Positions 54,319 to 62,523 are shown, counted from the stretch's first letter. The stretch is 64,000 nucleotides of DNA from Litorimonas sp046250185 (GCF_046250185.1 NZ_CP176469.1), one strand, 5' to 3'. Numbers and translations: made by a program. Notes: generated by a model not told the origin, from the sequence alone.

Positions 54319-55022
54319 GCCTTGCGCGGAGCAAAGCGGGACGGTCTGCCCCGCTCGATCCATGCGACAATCGCGGTCAGCAATCCGAAAGCAAACAAAG
54401 CGGATAAGCCAAGTCCCACGCCCTCTGGCTGCGTCGATGGATCGAACGTCCCCGCCTGCACTTGCAATCCTGGCCAGACGATGACGGCAAATTGCAAGGC
54501 TCCCATGAAACCAAACAACACCCATAGCGCCACCGTATAGCGCATAGACCGCGCAATGGTTACGCGCTTCCAAAACCAGAACCCCGCTAGCAGCAGTCCC
54601 ATTTCCAGCGCAAATGCGAGCAAGGGATAGTCCCAAAAACTGAGGCCGAGCGCCACATCGCTACCCGGATAAAGCAGAAGATCAGGCCGATGGACAATGA
54701 AGTCCAACACCCAATGCGAAAAGACGAGCGCTGCGATAATCCAAAATCCGCGCCACCCCGCGCTAGGTTTAAGCAGCTTGAACCCTAGCCCGCAGATTGC
54801 TGCAATTAGGAGCGACGTTACTAAGCTATGTGAATACGGGATATGGAATACAGGCGCGCCGCCTACCATCGTGCCCTGCCCCTCTAAGCCGAAAATCGCC
54901 AGTACAGAGAAAACAATATCAATCGCTTGGACAGCCAAGAAGCCCTGCCAGAGCGCCACTATCGGGACACCGTGTCCGCGTTGCGTGTCCCAAACCGCTG
55001 GTCCGTAATGCCCCATGAACAT
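54315..55022 (-). CDS. Polytopic membrane protein, possible membrane-bound metal hydrolase
   Basis: 235 residues with about seven hydrophobic helices. His and Asp residues near membrane ends (VFHIPYSHSL and FSHWVLDFIVHRPD) recall the DUF457/YdjM group of putative metal-dependent membrane hydrolases, but that is tentative. Its TAG overlaps the dinB TAG on the opposite strand in a CTAG. Confidence 0.6.
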   Translation of the reverse strand: MFMGHYGPAVWDTQRGHGVPIVALWQGFLAVQAIDIVFSVLAIFGLEGQGTMVGGAPVFHIPYSHSLVTSLLIAAICGLGFKLLKPSAGWRGFWIIAALVFSHWVLDFIVHRPDLLLYPGSDVALGLSFWDYPLLAFALEMGLLLAGFWFWKRVTIARSMRYTVALWVLFGFMGALQFAVIVWPGLQVQAGTFDPSTQPEGVGLGLSALFAFGLLTAIVAWIERGRPSRFAPRKA

Positions 55023-55043
55023 AATTGCGCCCCTCTCTTATAG

Positions 55044-55541
55044 CTACTCCGTCGCGAAGCGCTCGAAGTAATTGTAAATATCTGCTTCGCTACGGCTGGC
55101 GGCATTTCGCCATGTCGGCGCTGTATCAAGGTTTAACACCTCACCGTCACTATCAGTAATAATGACCGTTGGCGTGCCCACAATAGCGTCCAAGCCGAAG
55201 CTACGCGCGACGTCTAAGTTCTGGTTCTTCTGCCCCACATCGACAAAAACGAGTTGATAGTTGTCATTGATCAACGTCTGGAAGCGCGGACGATCCAGAT
55301 GACCTGCCAGTGCGCGACTATCATGGCACCAATTCGCGCCCATAGCGATGATCGTCTTTTGACCTCGCGCGCGTGCCGTGGCTTGCGCCGCCGCAACATC
55401 AGACTTCGCATCGCGTGTCGCATCATATGAACACAGATCACCCTCTGGCGCGTTTGCGCAATAATCCACTGCATCCGCAGGGGTTGCACAACTGCTAAGA
55501 CATAAGAGACCCGCCGCCAGAATTATAGAAAATCTCAACAT
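55044..55541 (-). CDS. Thioredoxin-fold lipoprotein
   Basis: 165 residues from the ATG at 55541. Lipobox LSSC with lipid site Cys18. A thioredoxin-like domain at about 55-160 has the active-site place GANWCHDS, that is Cys72 with Ser in the second Cys position, and the cis-Pro loop GTPTV. A single Cys argues against a plain disulfide reductase; a reductase acting through a mixed disulfide, or a binding protein, is likelier. Periplasmic. Confidence 0.75.
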   Translation of the reverse strand: MLRFSIILAAGLLCLSSCATPADAVDYCANAPEGDLCSYDATRDAKSDVAAAQATARARGQKTIIAMGANWCHDSRALAGHLDRPRFQTLINDNYQLVFVDVGQKNQNLDVARSFGLDAIVGTPTVIITDSDGEVLNLDTAPTWRNAASRSEADIYNYFERFATE

Positions 55542-55600
55542 AGGCCCGACTAGCACAACAATCCCTTGCGTGGAAAGCGCGTCCATCGCAATACGCTCTC

Positions 55601-56245
55601 ATGTCTATTTTCAACATCTTCCGTCGTCGCAAAAAACACAGCATCGTTCGCGCGTCGCAGCCGCCCATCATTCCACAGGCACCGAAGGTTCACCCTGCCA
55701 CATCGGATAATTCGATGGAGCTGAAAGTGCGGCGCTACTTTCACAATACGCAAGGGTTTCAGTGCTACACGACGTGGTTCACGCATTGGGGAGGCTGGGT
55801 CAGTGCGGGACATTGCGTCACAGAAGCCAATGACCACCTCCCAGATTTTGTCGTTGGCGAAACAACAAGTTGGCCCGATGGGTTGGACGCCGCCCTCGCA
55901 GGTTGCCGCCTCCCTGACCAACGGCCGAGCGCACCTGTCATTGGCCGAGATGTCATCCTCTACGGCTTCCCCGCTGGCTCCCGCACGATGGAGCGCCGAA
56001 CAGGGCGCGTCTATTTCGAACGCGGCGCAGGCACTTGGATAGCACATATCTTCGAACCTGATGAGCCAGTCGTGACAGGTATGAGCGGCGGTCCCGTCGT
56101 CGATGCCAAGACGCAGGAACCGCTCGGCATCATTATTACGCGCAACAGCCCCGCAGACTTGAACAATGACCGCGATCCAGACGAGAGCGCAGACTTTATC
56201 GCGCTATCGGCTGTGTGGGACGCCTTGAACCCAAAGATGGTCTAG
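55601..56245 (+). CDS. Trypsin-like serine protease without signal peptide
   Basis: 214 residues. The chymotrypsin-fold triad is visible: His71 in SAGHCV, Asp96 in GLDAAL, Ser162 in GMSGGPV. A basic N-terminus (RRRKK) lacks a hydrophobic segment, so it looks cytoplasmic unless exported by another route. The sequence LGIIITRNSPAD closes the fold. No PDZ domain. Its stop overlaps the MAPEG gene stop in CTAG. Confidence 0.75.
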   Translation: MSIFNIFRRRKKHSIVRASQPPIIPQAPKVHPATSDNSMELKVRRYFHNTQGFQCYTTWFTHWGGWVSAGHCVTEANDHLPDFVVGETTSWPDGLDAALAGCRLPDQRPSAPVIGRDVILYGFPAGSRTMERRTGRVYFERGAGTWIAHIFEPDEPVVTGMSGGPVVDAKTQEPLGIIITRNSPADLNNDRDPDESADFIALSAVWDALNPKMV

Positions 56246-56658
56246 ATCAACGCCATCACAATCATACCGATCAGACAAAGAGTCGAAAGCGTAAAAATCC
56301 CAAATCTTAGCATAACAGCGCCCGAACTGACTTGCACAAGGCTGTGCAGCACCCGCAGCACGACATAGGCACAGCCGAGATAAAACACCCACCGGCCCGT
56401 CTGTTCCGTCAAGTAGAAATAGAACATTAGCGCATAGAAAATCGTCGGCTGTTCCATCAGGTGATTGTAGTTATGCGCCGCCGCTTGCACATTTTGCGGC
56501 AGTTGCGACTTCCAAGCCCCGTCTGGCGACTTCGCCGTATCTGGCGCGATCTTTGCCTTTTGCATCGCCGGAATTCGGCGCGCATACATCAAAATCCATA
56601 TAAGTAGCGTCCAGATAATGAGTGCTAACACTGGATGTAAAAAACCAATAGCTGACAT
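56242..56658 (-). CDS. MAPEG-family membrane protein
   Basis: 138 residues from the ATG at 56658, which has a strong GGGGAG ribosome site. Four hydrophobic helices. The segment NYNHLMEQPTIFYALMF matches the MAPEG pattern (Asn, Glu and Pro before an aromatic helix), as in microsomal glutathione transferase relatives. Bacterial members are mostly uncharacterised. Confidence 0.8.
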   Translation of the reverse strand: MSAIGFLHPVLALIIWTLLIWILMYARRIPAMQKAKIAPDTAKSPDGAWKSQLPQNVQAAAHNYNHLMEQPTIFYALMFYFYLTEQTGRWVFYLGCAYVVLRVLHSLVQVSSGAVMLRFGIFTLSTLCLIGMIVMALI

Positions 56659-56696
56659 AGTGTTCTCCCCTTTTATAGCGACCACTATGCACAAAA

Positions 56697-56730
56697 AGAA
56701 AAAGGCGCACACCCCTAAAGATGCACGCCG
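56697..56730 (-). terminator. Intrinsic terminator after first cold-shock gene
   Basis: On the minus strand GGCGTGCA (56729-56722) pairs with TGTGCGCC (56711-56704) including two G-U pairs, then TTTTTC. It also lies just upstream of the MAPEG gene. Confidence 0.6.
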
Positions 56731-56787
56731 ATCCATTCCGTTCCCGCAGCGTGGACCGCGGTAGGAAATGAGGTTAGCCGCGAGGGC

Positions 56788-57009
56788 TTAGGCCATATTG
56801 ATGTTTTCAACAGCGGCACGACCCGTGCGCTCATTGATCGCTGTGTTGAACTCGACTTTGTCGCCTTCGTTCAAGCCAGCCAGACCCGCTTTTTGCAAAG
56901 CTGTGATATGGACGAACACGTCGCCAGATCCGTCTTCAGCTGCGATAAAACCGAAGCCTTTTGTTGTGTTAAAGAATTTGACCGTGCCGGCCTTCATTTC
57001 GTCTGACAT
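56788..57009 (-). CDS. Cold-shock protein (CspA family), copy 1
   Basis: 73 residues from the ATG at 57009, with AGAAGGAA upstream. RNP1 motif KGFGFI and RNP2 motif DVFVH define the single-stranded nucleic-acid-binding OB fold. These proteins act as RNA chaperones in cold shock or stationary phase. Paralogue of the gene at 57824, about 60 percent alike by eye. Confidence 0.93.
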   Translation of the reverse strand: MSDEMKAGTVKFFNTTKGFGFIAAEDGSGDVFVHITALQKAGLAGLNEGDKVEFNTAINERTGRAAVENINMA

Positions 57010-57241
57010 AGAATTTCCTTCTGTCAATTTGTGCAGCTCCCAACATGGGGGCCGCGGGGGTATTCGAAGACAGTAAAAAATTCTGCAGTCTGTCAGGCGT
57101 GAGATGTGCGCGCCGCAAGCGTGAGCCGGATTGTCTGGCTGTAATCGATAGGAGGCATATGGCGTGGCTGAACTTGAATAGCAAGGGTAGTTTTCACCGT
57201 GCGACCATAGAACCCCGCCGCAAAGTTATTAAAAATCCGGC

Positions 57242-57670
57242 CTACGCCACCAACAAGTCGGGCTTTAAATACGCCTCGATCATGATACGAAGCCGCGCGG
57301 AAATGTTCTGTGGCAGCGCCCGTCTTAGGCTGTCCTCTGACAGATGATAGACGTTATCTACGAACGGGATCGGCGTCGTGATGTTTAGCCAGACCGAGTA
57401 ATCTTTGAATTCTCGTGCAGGAATAATGCGGTCTGTGTGGAGCAATATGGACTCGACCAAATCGTCTGACCCCACAGCCTCGTAGTAGCGACGCACAATG
57501 TCTGTCGGCCCTTCTGTTATGGCAAGCGCCTGTGTATCATTGGCAAATACGCGCCCCGTCAGCCCTAACTCCTGACAGACTTTGATACTTTTCTCCGACA
57601 GTTGGAAAGATTTCTCTGGTGTCATCGCCGATGTGCAAGTGGAGGTGTAAATCAGTTGGGATATGGACAT
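57242..57670 (-). CDS. BLUF-like domain protein, flavin residues altered (copy 1)
   Basis: 142 residues; a BLUF-type ferredoxin-like fold at about 3-95. It has Tyr8 (LIYTS) in the place of the photoactive Tyr and the ITEGP turn of the family. The Asn that contacts flavin is replaced by Cys32, and the essential Gln before the L/I-x-EG turn is Ala50. It may not bind FAD or respond to blue light. C-terminal helices at about 100-142 resemble the capping helices of short BLUF proteins. No partner gene is adjacent. Confidence 0.7.
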   Translation of the reverse strand: MSISQLIYTSTCTSAMTPEKSFQLSEKSIKVCQELGLTGRVFANDTQALAITEGPTDIVRRYYEAVGSDDLVESILLHTDRIIPAREFKDYSVWLNITTPIPFVDNVYHLSEDSLRRALPQNISARLRIMIEAYLKPDLLVA

Positions 57671-57734
57671 ACGCCTAGCCTACGGGGACGGCGTTGATAA
57701 ACCCTTCCCAAGCATAGTTAACGCGCCCTCGCCC

Positions 57735-57776
57735 ATAAAAAACGCGCCAACGTCCATAACAGACGCGGCGCGGTTT
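57735..57776 (-). terminator. Intrinsic terminator after second cold-shock gene
   Basis: Minus-strand CGCGCC and GGCGCG (57772-57767 with 57748-57743) with an inner CGTC/GACG, followed by TTTTTTA. Confidence 0.75.
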
Positions 57777-57823
57777 TAAGCTTAGCAAGCGCTGATCAGA
57801 TCAGCCCTCAAAAGCGGTTTGGC

Positions 57824-58039
57824 TTAGGCCATTTTGATCTGATCAACAGATGATTTGCCGGAGCGCTCATCAATCGCAGTATCAAACATAACTTTGTCGC
57901 CTTCTTGCAGACCATCAATGCCAGCGCGTTGCAGAGCTGTGACATGCACAAACACGTCGTCGCCGCTTTCTGGCTGAATAAAGCCGAAGCCTTTTGAGGA
58001 ATTGAAGAATTTAACAGTACCTGTTTTCATATCTGACAT
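57824..58039 (-). CDS. Cold-shock protein (CspA family), copy 2
   Basis: 71 residues. RNP1 KGFGFI and RNP2 DVFVHV are present. AAAGGAAA ribosome site 6 bases before the ATG. As copy 1 it starts MSD-x-K-x-GTVKFFN; the tail VDQIKMA differs from VENINMA of copy 1. The long untranslated stretch upstream may include a structured 5' leader, as for E. coli cspA, but I did not identify one. Confidence 0.93.
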   Translation of the reverse strand: MSDMKTGTVKFFNSSKGFGFIQPESGDDVFVHVTALQRAGIDGLQEGDKVMFDTAIDERSGKSSVDQIKMA

Positions 58040-58756
58040 GGGTATTTCCTTTCACGTCATAAAATGCCGAGGCCCCAGAGTGGCGCCGCGTGCGTTAGTC
58101 GATGTCGGGAAGAGTAAAATACATAGTCACCGCCGCGCTGGCCCCTTTTGGACAGGGAAACACAGAGGTCAGTAAGCCAGATTGTTCGGCCTTAAATCGA
58201 TAAAGGACATGTGGGCGTTGTCGGGCGGGAAAGCAAGGGTTTATTGTGGTAATCGTTGCTGGGCATCGATTGGCCAATACGCCGCCAAGCGAATAGCTTA
58301 TTATCATAAAAACGCATACGGGCATACCGCCTCCGTCTAGGAACGGGGCATATAGGACAGTCCGCAGGATCGACATCCACGACGGACACCGAAGAATAAA
58401 AATGTTTCTCGCAGATACAATCCCGCGGCGGCGCTTTGTGATCCGGCGGCCTACTTTTGGTATGAGACAACCTCTGCGGGCCGCTACGCGGCATAAAAGC
58501 AATCTCAACAGGCTCCGCGGGAAAAGGTACACGAATGAAGGTCGTCAAACCCAGTTCGCTTCTCCGCACCGTCCCCTCAAGCAGCAAGTGACGTCTTACC
58601 TGTCCAATTTTGAGAAGAACGAGAGTTTTGTATCATTGGGATTGGGGGCGTGGATGAGGCTGGTTGTTTTGGAGAAAGTTAAGGGAAATGCGTGATTGGA
58701 AACGGGGATAGACTAAAAAGTTTTCTGAAAAAGTTAGCCGAAGACTCCAAAAGAAA
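58040..58756. other. 717-base gap without a supported gene
   Basis: Open frames exist on both strands (58095-58532 minus, 58192-58587 minus, 58402-58695 plus), but their products are Arg- and Pro-rich without recognisable domains, and none has a clear ribosome site. The left part must hold the promoter of the cold-shock gene. The right part, from about 58600, turns AT-rich like the HEPN-like gene beyond it. Confidence 0.5.
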
Positions 58757-59197
58757 TTAAAGGTTCTCTTCTATTTCAATCGACCACCCTGGCTTAAGTT
58801 GATTAGTCAGTGCTAGCACTCCCGCTAAGGCCCAGCTAAGCCCAATGATGTTTCGACATATATTATCAAACTCGCGAATACGATGTTCCATATTATCCAA
58901 ATTGTAGGTGAACTTTTGGATTGAGTGCTTATCTTTATTTGAAGGTGAAAATTTTAAGACCTCTACAACACGCCTATCTGGAAACAATTCTGCCGCCCCA
59001 TGAGCAAGTGCGTTTCGGTCATCAATAGCGGCTTCAAAACTAGCAGTAGCCCACTCAATTCTTTCAATAATTTTATTGTCACCAGCATTTTCAAGGCACG
59101 CTTGTTTAAATGCAGCCAGCTTCTTTCCTACCAGAAAACTAAACTTTGTCCCTTCAAACCGACCAGACCTTTCCATCGCACTCAAAAGATCACCCAT
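58757..59197 (-). CDS. Hypothetical protein with HEPN-like RNxxxH motif
   Basis: 146 residues, all-helical by appearance. DDRNALAHGAAELF contains Arg61-Asn62 and His66, the Rx4H pattern of HEPN-domain RNases, and the flanking helices fit a HEPN bundle. Many such proteins belong to toxin-antitoxin or defence systems; no antitoxin gene is seen beside it. GAGG lies 10 bases before the ATG; the frame stays open some 50 bases further upstream without a start. More AT-rich than its neighbours, so possibly acquired. No membrane segment. Confidence 0.5.
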   Translation of the reverse strand: MGDLLSAMERSGRFEGTKFSFLVGKKLAAFKQACLENAGDNKIIERIEWATASFEAAIDDRNALAHGAAELFPDRRVVEVLKFSPSNKDKHSIQKFTYNLDNMEHRIREFDNICRNIIGLSWALAGVLALTNQLKPGWSIEIEENL

Positions 59198-59315
59198 AGC
59201 AAATTCTGCCTCAGCAAAAGATGAAACGGCGCTTCCACGAAGGCTTTAGAAATGAAGTCTCAATTCCTCAGCATCAGGATGATCGGGGATTGAAATTCGC
59301 ACGGGAAGTTATGTC

Positions 59316-61190
59316 CTACTCCCCAGCCTTCAAATATATCTGCCCGCCCAAGTCCTTAAACTTCTCTGACATCTCATCCATCCCCTCTTGAGCCTCAACA
59401 GGATAAAGCGCCGCTTTCTCATTCGCACTCAAGCCGTCCGCATATTCCCGGACTTCGCGGGTGATCTCCATGGAACAGAATTTGGGGCCGCACATGGAGC
59501 AGAAATGTGCTACTTTATGCGCGTCTTTGGGCAGGGTTTGGTCGTGATAGTCTTTGGCCGTTTCGGGGTCGAGGGAGAGGTTGAACTGGTCTTCCCAACG
59601 GAACTCGAACCGTGCGCGAGATAGCGCGTCATCGCGGATTTGCGCGGCGGGATGCCCCTTGGCGAGGTCTGCCGCGTGAGCCGCGAGTTTATAGGTGATC
59701 ACGCCGACTTTCACATCGTCGCGGTCGGGCAAGCCCAAATGCTCCTTCGGCGTCACGTAGCAAAGCATGGACGTCCCGAACCAGCCGATCATCGCCGCAC
59801 CAATCCCGCTTGTGATGTGGTCATAGCCGGGCGCAATATCCGTTGTCAGCGGGCCGAGCGTGTAAAACGGCGCTTCGTGACATTCCTTTAGCTGCTTATC
59901 CATGTTCACTTTGATCTTGTTCATCGGCACATGACCTGGCCCTTCGATCATGACTTGGCAGCCCTTGGCCCAAGCGATTTTGGTCAGCTCGCCGAGAGTC
60001 TCTAGCTCGGCAAATTGCGCGCGGTCATTGGCGTCGGCCACCGCGCCGGGGCGTAGGCCGTCACCGAGGGAGAACGTCACGTCATAGGCCCGCATGATGT
60101 CGCAAATATCCTCGAAATGCGTGTAGAGAAAGCTCTCCTCATGACGCGCGAGCATCCACTTCGCCATGATCGAGCCACCGCGGCTAACAATGCCGCACAC
60201 ACGGTTGGCCGTCAGGTGGATATAGGCGAGGCGCACGCCCGCATGGATGGTGAAATAATCCACCCCCTGCTCGCACTGCTCGATCAGGGTATCGCGGTAA
60301 ATCTCCCATGTCAGGTCTTCGGCGACGCCGTTCACTTTTTCCAGCGCTTGGTAGATCGGCACAGTCCCGATCGGCACGGGCGCATTGCGGATGATCCATT
60401 CGCGGGTGTTGTGGATGTTGCGGCCTGTCGAGAGGTCCATGACGTTATCCGCGCCCCAACGGGTCGCCCAGACCATTTTGTCGACCTCTTCCTCAACGGA
60501 AGACGCGACGGCGGAGTTACCGATATTGGCATTGATTTTGACGAGGAAGTTTCGGCCAATGATCTGCGGCTCTAGCTCGGGGTGGTTGATATTAGCGGGG
60601 ACAACGGCGCGACCTGCAGCGATTTCTGCGCGCACGAATTCTGGCGTGACGAAGGCGGGGATGGACGCGCCAAAGCTCTCGCCCGCCGCGACGCGGGCCT
60701 CTGCGCCCTTGACCATTTGCTTGCGGCCGAGATTTTCACGTTCGGCAATATAGATCATTTCCTTGGTGATGATGCCCGCTTTGGCGAATTCATACTGGGT
60801 CACAAGCTCTCCAGCTTTCCCGCGTAATGGCTTGTTTTTGATCGGGAATTCTCGCGCCAAGTGGCGACCTTTGGCACCGCCATTGTCTTCGGGTTTGACA
60901 TCGCGGCCTTTATAGAATTCGACGCCGCCGCGCTCTAGTACCCAATCCGTGCGCGGGCGCGCGAGGCCTTTTTCCACATCAATCTTCACCTTATCATCTG
61001 AATATGGACCAGAGGTATCGTAGACAGGCACATCAGGTTCATTCGCGCTGTCGTGCAAATGCACCAAGCGGTGCGGCACGCGGAGGCTCGGGTCCGCGTC
61101 AGGCGCCGTGTAAACTTTGGACGAATTCGGTAGGCCGCCTTGCGTCACTACGGGGGTCTGAAATTCACTTTGGTCAATGGGCTTGTTCAT
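59316..61190 (-). CDS. thiC: Phosphomethylpyrimidine synthase ThiC
   Basis: Radical-SAM enzyme that converts AIR to the HMP phosphate of thiamine. ATG at 61190 with AAGGA 8 bases upstream; the ribosome site overlaps the stop of the preceding gene. 624 residues. The cluster-binding C-terminal motif CSMCGPKFC is present, as are MIEGPGHVPMNK and the long N-terminal domain. It is third in an operon headed by a TPP riboswitch. Confidence 0.96.
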   Translation of the reverse strand: MNKPIDQSEFQTPVVTQGGLPNSSKVYTAPDADPSLRVPHRLVHLHDSANEPDVPVYDTSGPYSDDKVKIDVEKGLARPRTDWVLERGGVEFYKGRDVKPEDNGGAKGRHLAREFPIKNKPLRGKAGELVTQYEFAKAGIITKEMIYIAERENLGRKQMVKGAEARVAAGESFGASIPAFVTPEFVRAEIAAGRAVVPANINHPELEPQIIGRNFLVKINANIGNSAVASSVEEEVDKMVWATRWGADNVMDLSTGRNIHNTREWIIRNAPVPIGTVPIYQALEKVNGVAEDLTWEIYRDTLIEQCEQGVDYFTIHAGVRLAYIHLTANRVCGIVSRGGSIMAKWMLARHEESFLYTHFEDICDIMRAYDVTFSLGDGLRPGAVADANDRAQFAELETLGELTKIAWAKGCQVMIEGPGHVPMNKIKVNMDKQLKECHEAPFYTLGPLTTDIAPGYDHITSGIGAAMIGWFGTSMLCYVTPKEHLGLPDRDDVKVGVITYKLAAHAADLAKGHPAAQIRDDALSRARFEFRWEDQFNLSLDPETAKDYHDQTLPKDAHKVAHFCSMCGPKFCSMEITREVREYADGLSANEKAALYPVEAQEGMDEMSEKFKDLGGQIYLKAGE

Positions 61191-61194
61191 GGGA

Positions 61195-61599
61195 TTAGTC
61201 CTTTTTGATGTTTCGTAGAAGCCAAGCTTCATCAGCAGATAAAAATCGTGAGATTGCTGTAATGGCGGTTGACCAACTGAGCTTTTCCACTTCTAGGTCG
61301 GTCGTCTTAGTAGAATTGAATAATCCAAAAAAAATCTTCGTTGGCTGAGTATGAATACAATGAGTTGCAACAGTTCCGTCGGGCGACGGGCATAGATGTA
61401 AGAATACGAAAGGCTCTCGAACGATGCTCATGCCGGCGGGGCAGCTGTCCAAACCTGCGGTTTCAAGGCGAGCTTGCTCTGCTGCTTCCTTAGCCCAATT
61501 ATAAGATTCGAAAATATTAATGAGTTGGCGGGCCGAACTGACCTCGCCCTCTTGTCGGGTCGACATATCAGCGCCTTGGATAGAATAAGTATGGCTCAC
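61195..61599 (-). CDS. Unknown protein in the thiC operon
   Basis: 134 residues. I recognise no family. It begins MSHTYSIQGADMSTRQ; an internal ATG at residue 12 is possible. Visible features: an acidic helical part (about 20-48), LDSCPAG, HLCPSPDG and THCIHTQP segments with three Cys, and a Trp-rich helical end. No signal peptide or membrane helix. It is coupled to the phosphatase gene by ATGA and to thiC by a 4-base gap, so it is made together with ThiC and under TPP control. Confidence 0.65.
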   Translation of the reverse strand: MSHTYSIQGADMSTRQEGEVSSARQLINIFESYNWAKEAAEQARLETAGLDSCPAGMSIVREPFVFLHLCPSPDGTVATHCIHTQPTKIFFGLFNSTKTTDLEVEKLSWSTAITAISRFLSADEAWLLRNIKKD

Positions 61600-62165
61600 C
61601 GCCCGCTCTCCCCAAACCGCAACAACGCGCTGGTCGTGCTGCCGTCCGCAGCGGTCGTCACCAGATAAAGGCGATCATATTCATACGCCTCGACAATCGG
61701 GTCGCCGCCCTCCCCGCCGAGGAGTTCGGTTAGCTCGCCCGTTGTATTACTATGCCCGACCACGAGGTGGCGCCCTCCCGCCGCTTGCAGCTTCGCCGAC
61801 ATAGCTGGCAAGTCGGATGGGTCGTAAATTTCAATCTCTAAGCCAAGACGATCAGCCAGCGGGGCAGCCGTATCGCGGGTGCGGGTGTAATCGCTGCTGT
61901 GGATGCGGGTGATCTTGGCATCAATCAGCATGTCAGCCAGCAAGTCTGCCCGCGCCGCACCTGCTTCGGTCAAAGCAGGATCATCTTTGGCAGTTGTTTT
62001 TTCTGCATGGCGGACAAGGAAGACTTCGAGTGGTGCTTGCGTCGTCGCCACTGCAGGGTCAGACGTTTCGACGATAGGTTCACACGCTGCCAATATTAGC
62101 ACGCCCAGCAAAGCACAGGCTCCGCCAAGAATACGCGCAGATATTATCTGCCGATGGGTCATCAT
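61596..62165 (-). CDS. Histidine phosphatase family lipoprotein under TPP control
   Basis: 189 residues from the ATG at 62165 (a second ATG follows directly). Signal peptide with lipobox LAAC, lipid site Cys28, so probably outer-membrane or periplasmic. Phosphoglycerate-mutase-like fold: catalytic His53 in LVRHAEK, Arg95/Arg97 in SDYTRTRD, and His138 in VVGHSNTT. SixA-sized. The TPP riboswitch overlaps its ribosome site, which points to a role in thiamine supply, perhaps removing phosphate from thiamine phosphates before uptake; that role is inference. Confidence 0.85.
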   Translation of the reverse strand: MMTHRQIISARILGGACALLGVLILAACEPIVETSDPAVATTQAPLEVFLVRHAEKTTAKDDPALTEAGAARADLLADMLIDAKITRIHSSDYTRTRDTAAPLADRLGLEIEIYDPSDLPAMSAKLQAAGGRHLVVGHSNTTGELTELLGGEGGDPIVEAYEYDRLYLVTTAADGSTTSALLRFGESGR

Positions 62166-62167
62166 CC

Positions 62168-62287
62168 GTCCTTCCGCCCGTCTTAACGGGATCAAGTTTG
62201 CGGACCCCTGTCGGGATCATAAGGGTGCGTCTCAACCATTATGATGTGAAGCTGATGTAAGACCATTTGCTTGCGCTCATGGCACCT
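62168..62287 (-). promoter_or_regulatory. TPP riboswitch (THI element)
   Basis: Minus-strand aptamer. Read 5' to 3': AGGTGCC; an extended P3 closed by GCCAT/ATGGT; the conserved TGAGA, CGC spacer and ACCC; then CTTGATCCCGTTAAGACGGG and CGGAAGGA. The last part is the family consensus of the second helix, with P5 stem CCCG/CGGG and P4 CTT/AAG. Between ACCC and CTT an extra hairpin GATCCC-GACA-GGGGTC is inserted. AAGGA at the 3' end is also the ribosome site of the phosphatase gene, so control is probably at translation. Confidence 0.75.
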
Positions 62288-62293
62288 GTATTA

Positions 62294-62314
62294 TTTTTGA
62301 TCAGCGATCAAAAA
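62294..62314. repeat. Perfect palindrome upstream of the riboswitch
   Basis: TTTTTGATC and GATCAAAAA with a 3-base loop, 7 bases 5' of the aptamer. It could be an operator, or a bidirectional terminator for transcripts from either side. The rest of 62315-62523 shows nothing I can name. Confidence 0.4.
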
Positions 62315-62523
62315 TTTCAGCTCCGCTGAAACACATAGGTGCCCCTCGGAATGAAAACTATGCCGCGCCTTTGCCCTGCGCACAAGAGACAAAGCAACGC
62401 GGTCCGCGACATAACTGCATAAATGATGACATTCGGACCAAGCTCTAACGCTTCTTTTACATTTGCTCGCTATGCGTCAGCGATTGTGTGGGACTGAATA
62501 AATAATAAAAATGAATGGTTCCC

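Noticed and set aside
57045..57347. 100-residue plus-strand frame near the cold-shock gene
   Set aside because: Overlaps the 3' end of the BLUF gene and the cold-shock leader; no support.
58095..58587. Two overlapping minus-strand frames (58095-58532 and 58192-58587)
   Set aside because: No ribosome site, no recognised domain, and they overlap each other; no basis to choose either.
58402..58695. 97-residue plus-strand frame
   Set aside because: Arg-rich, no domain, no start context; not supported.
61191..61500. TPP riboswitch directly before thiC
   Set aside because: This stretch is coding for the 134-residue protein and has no TGAGA/CTTGATC pattern; the element is 1 kb upstream.
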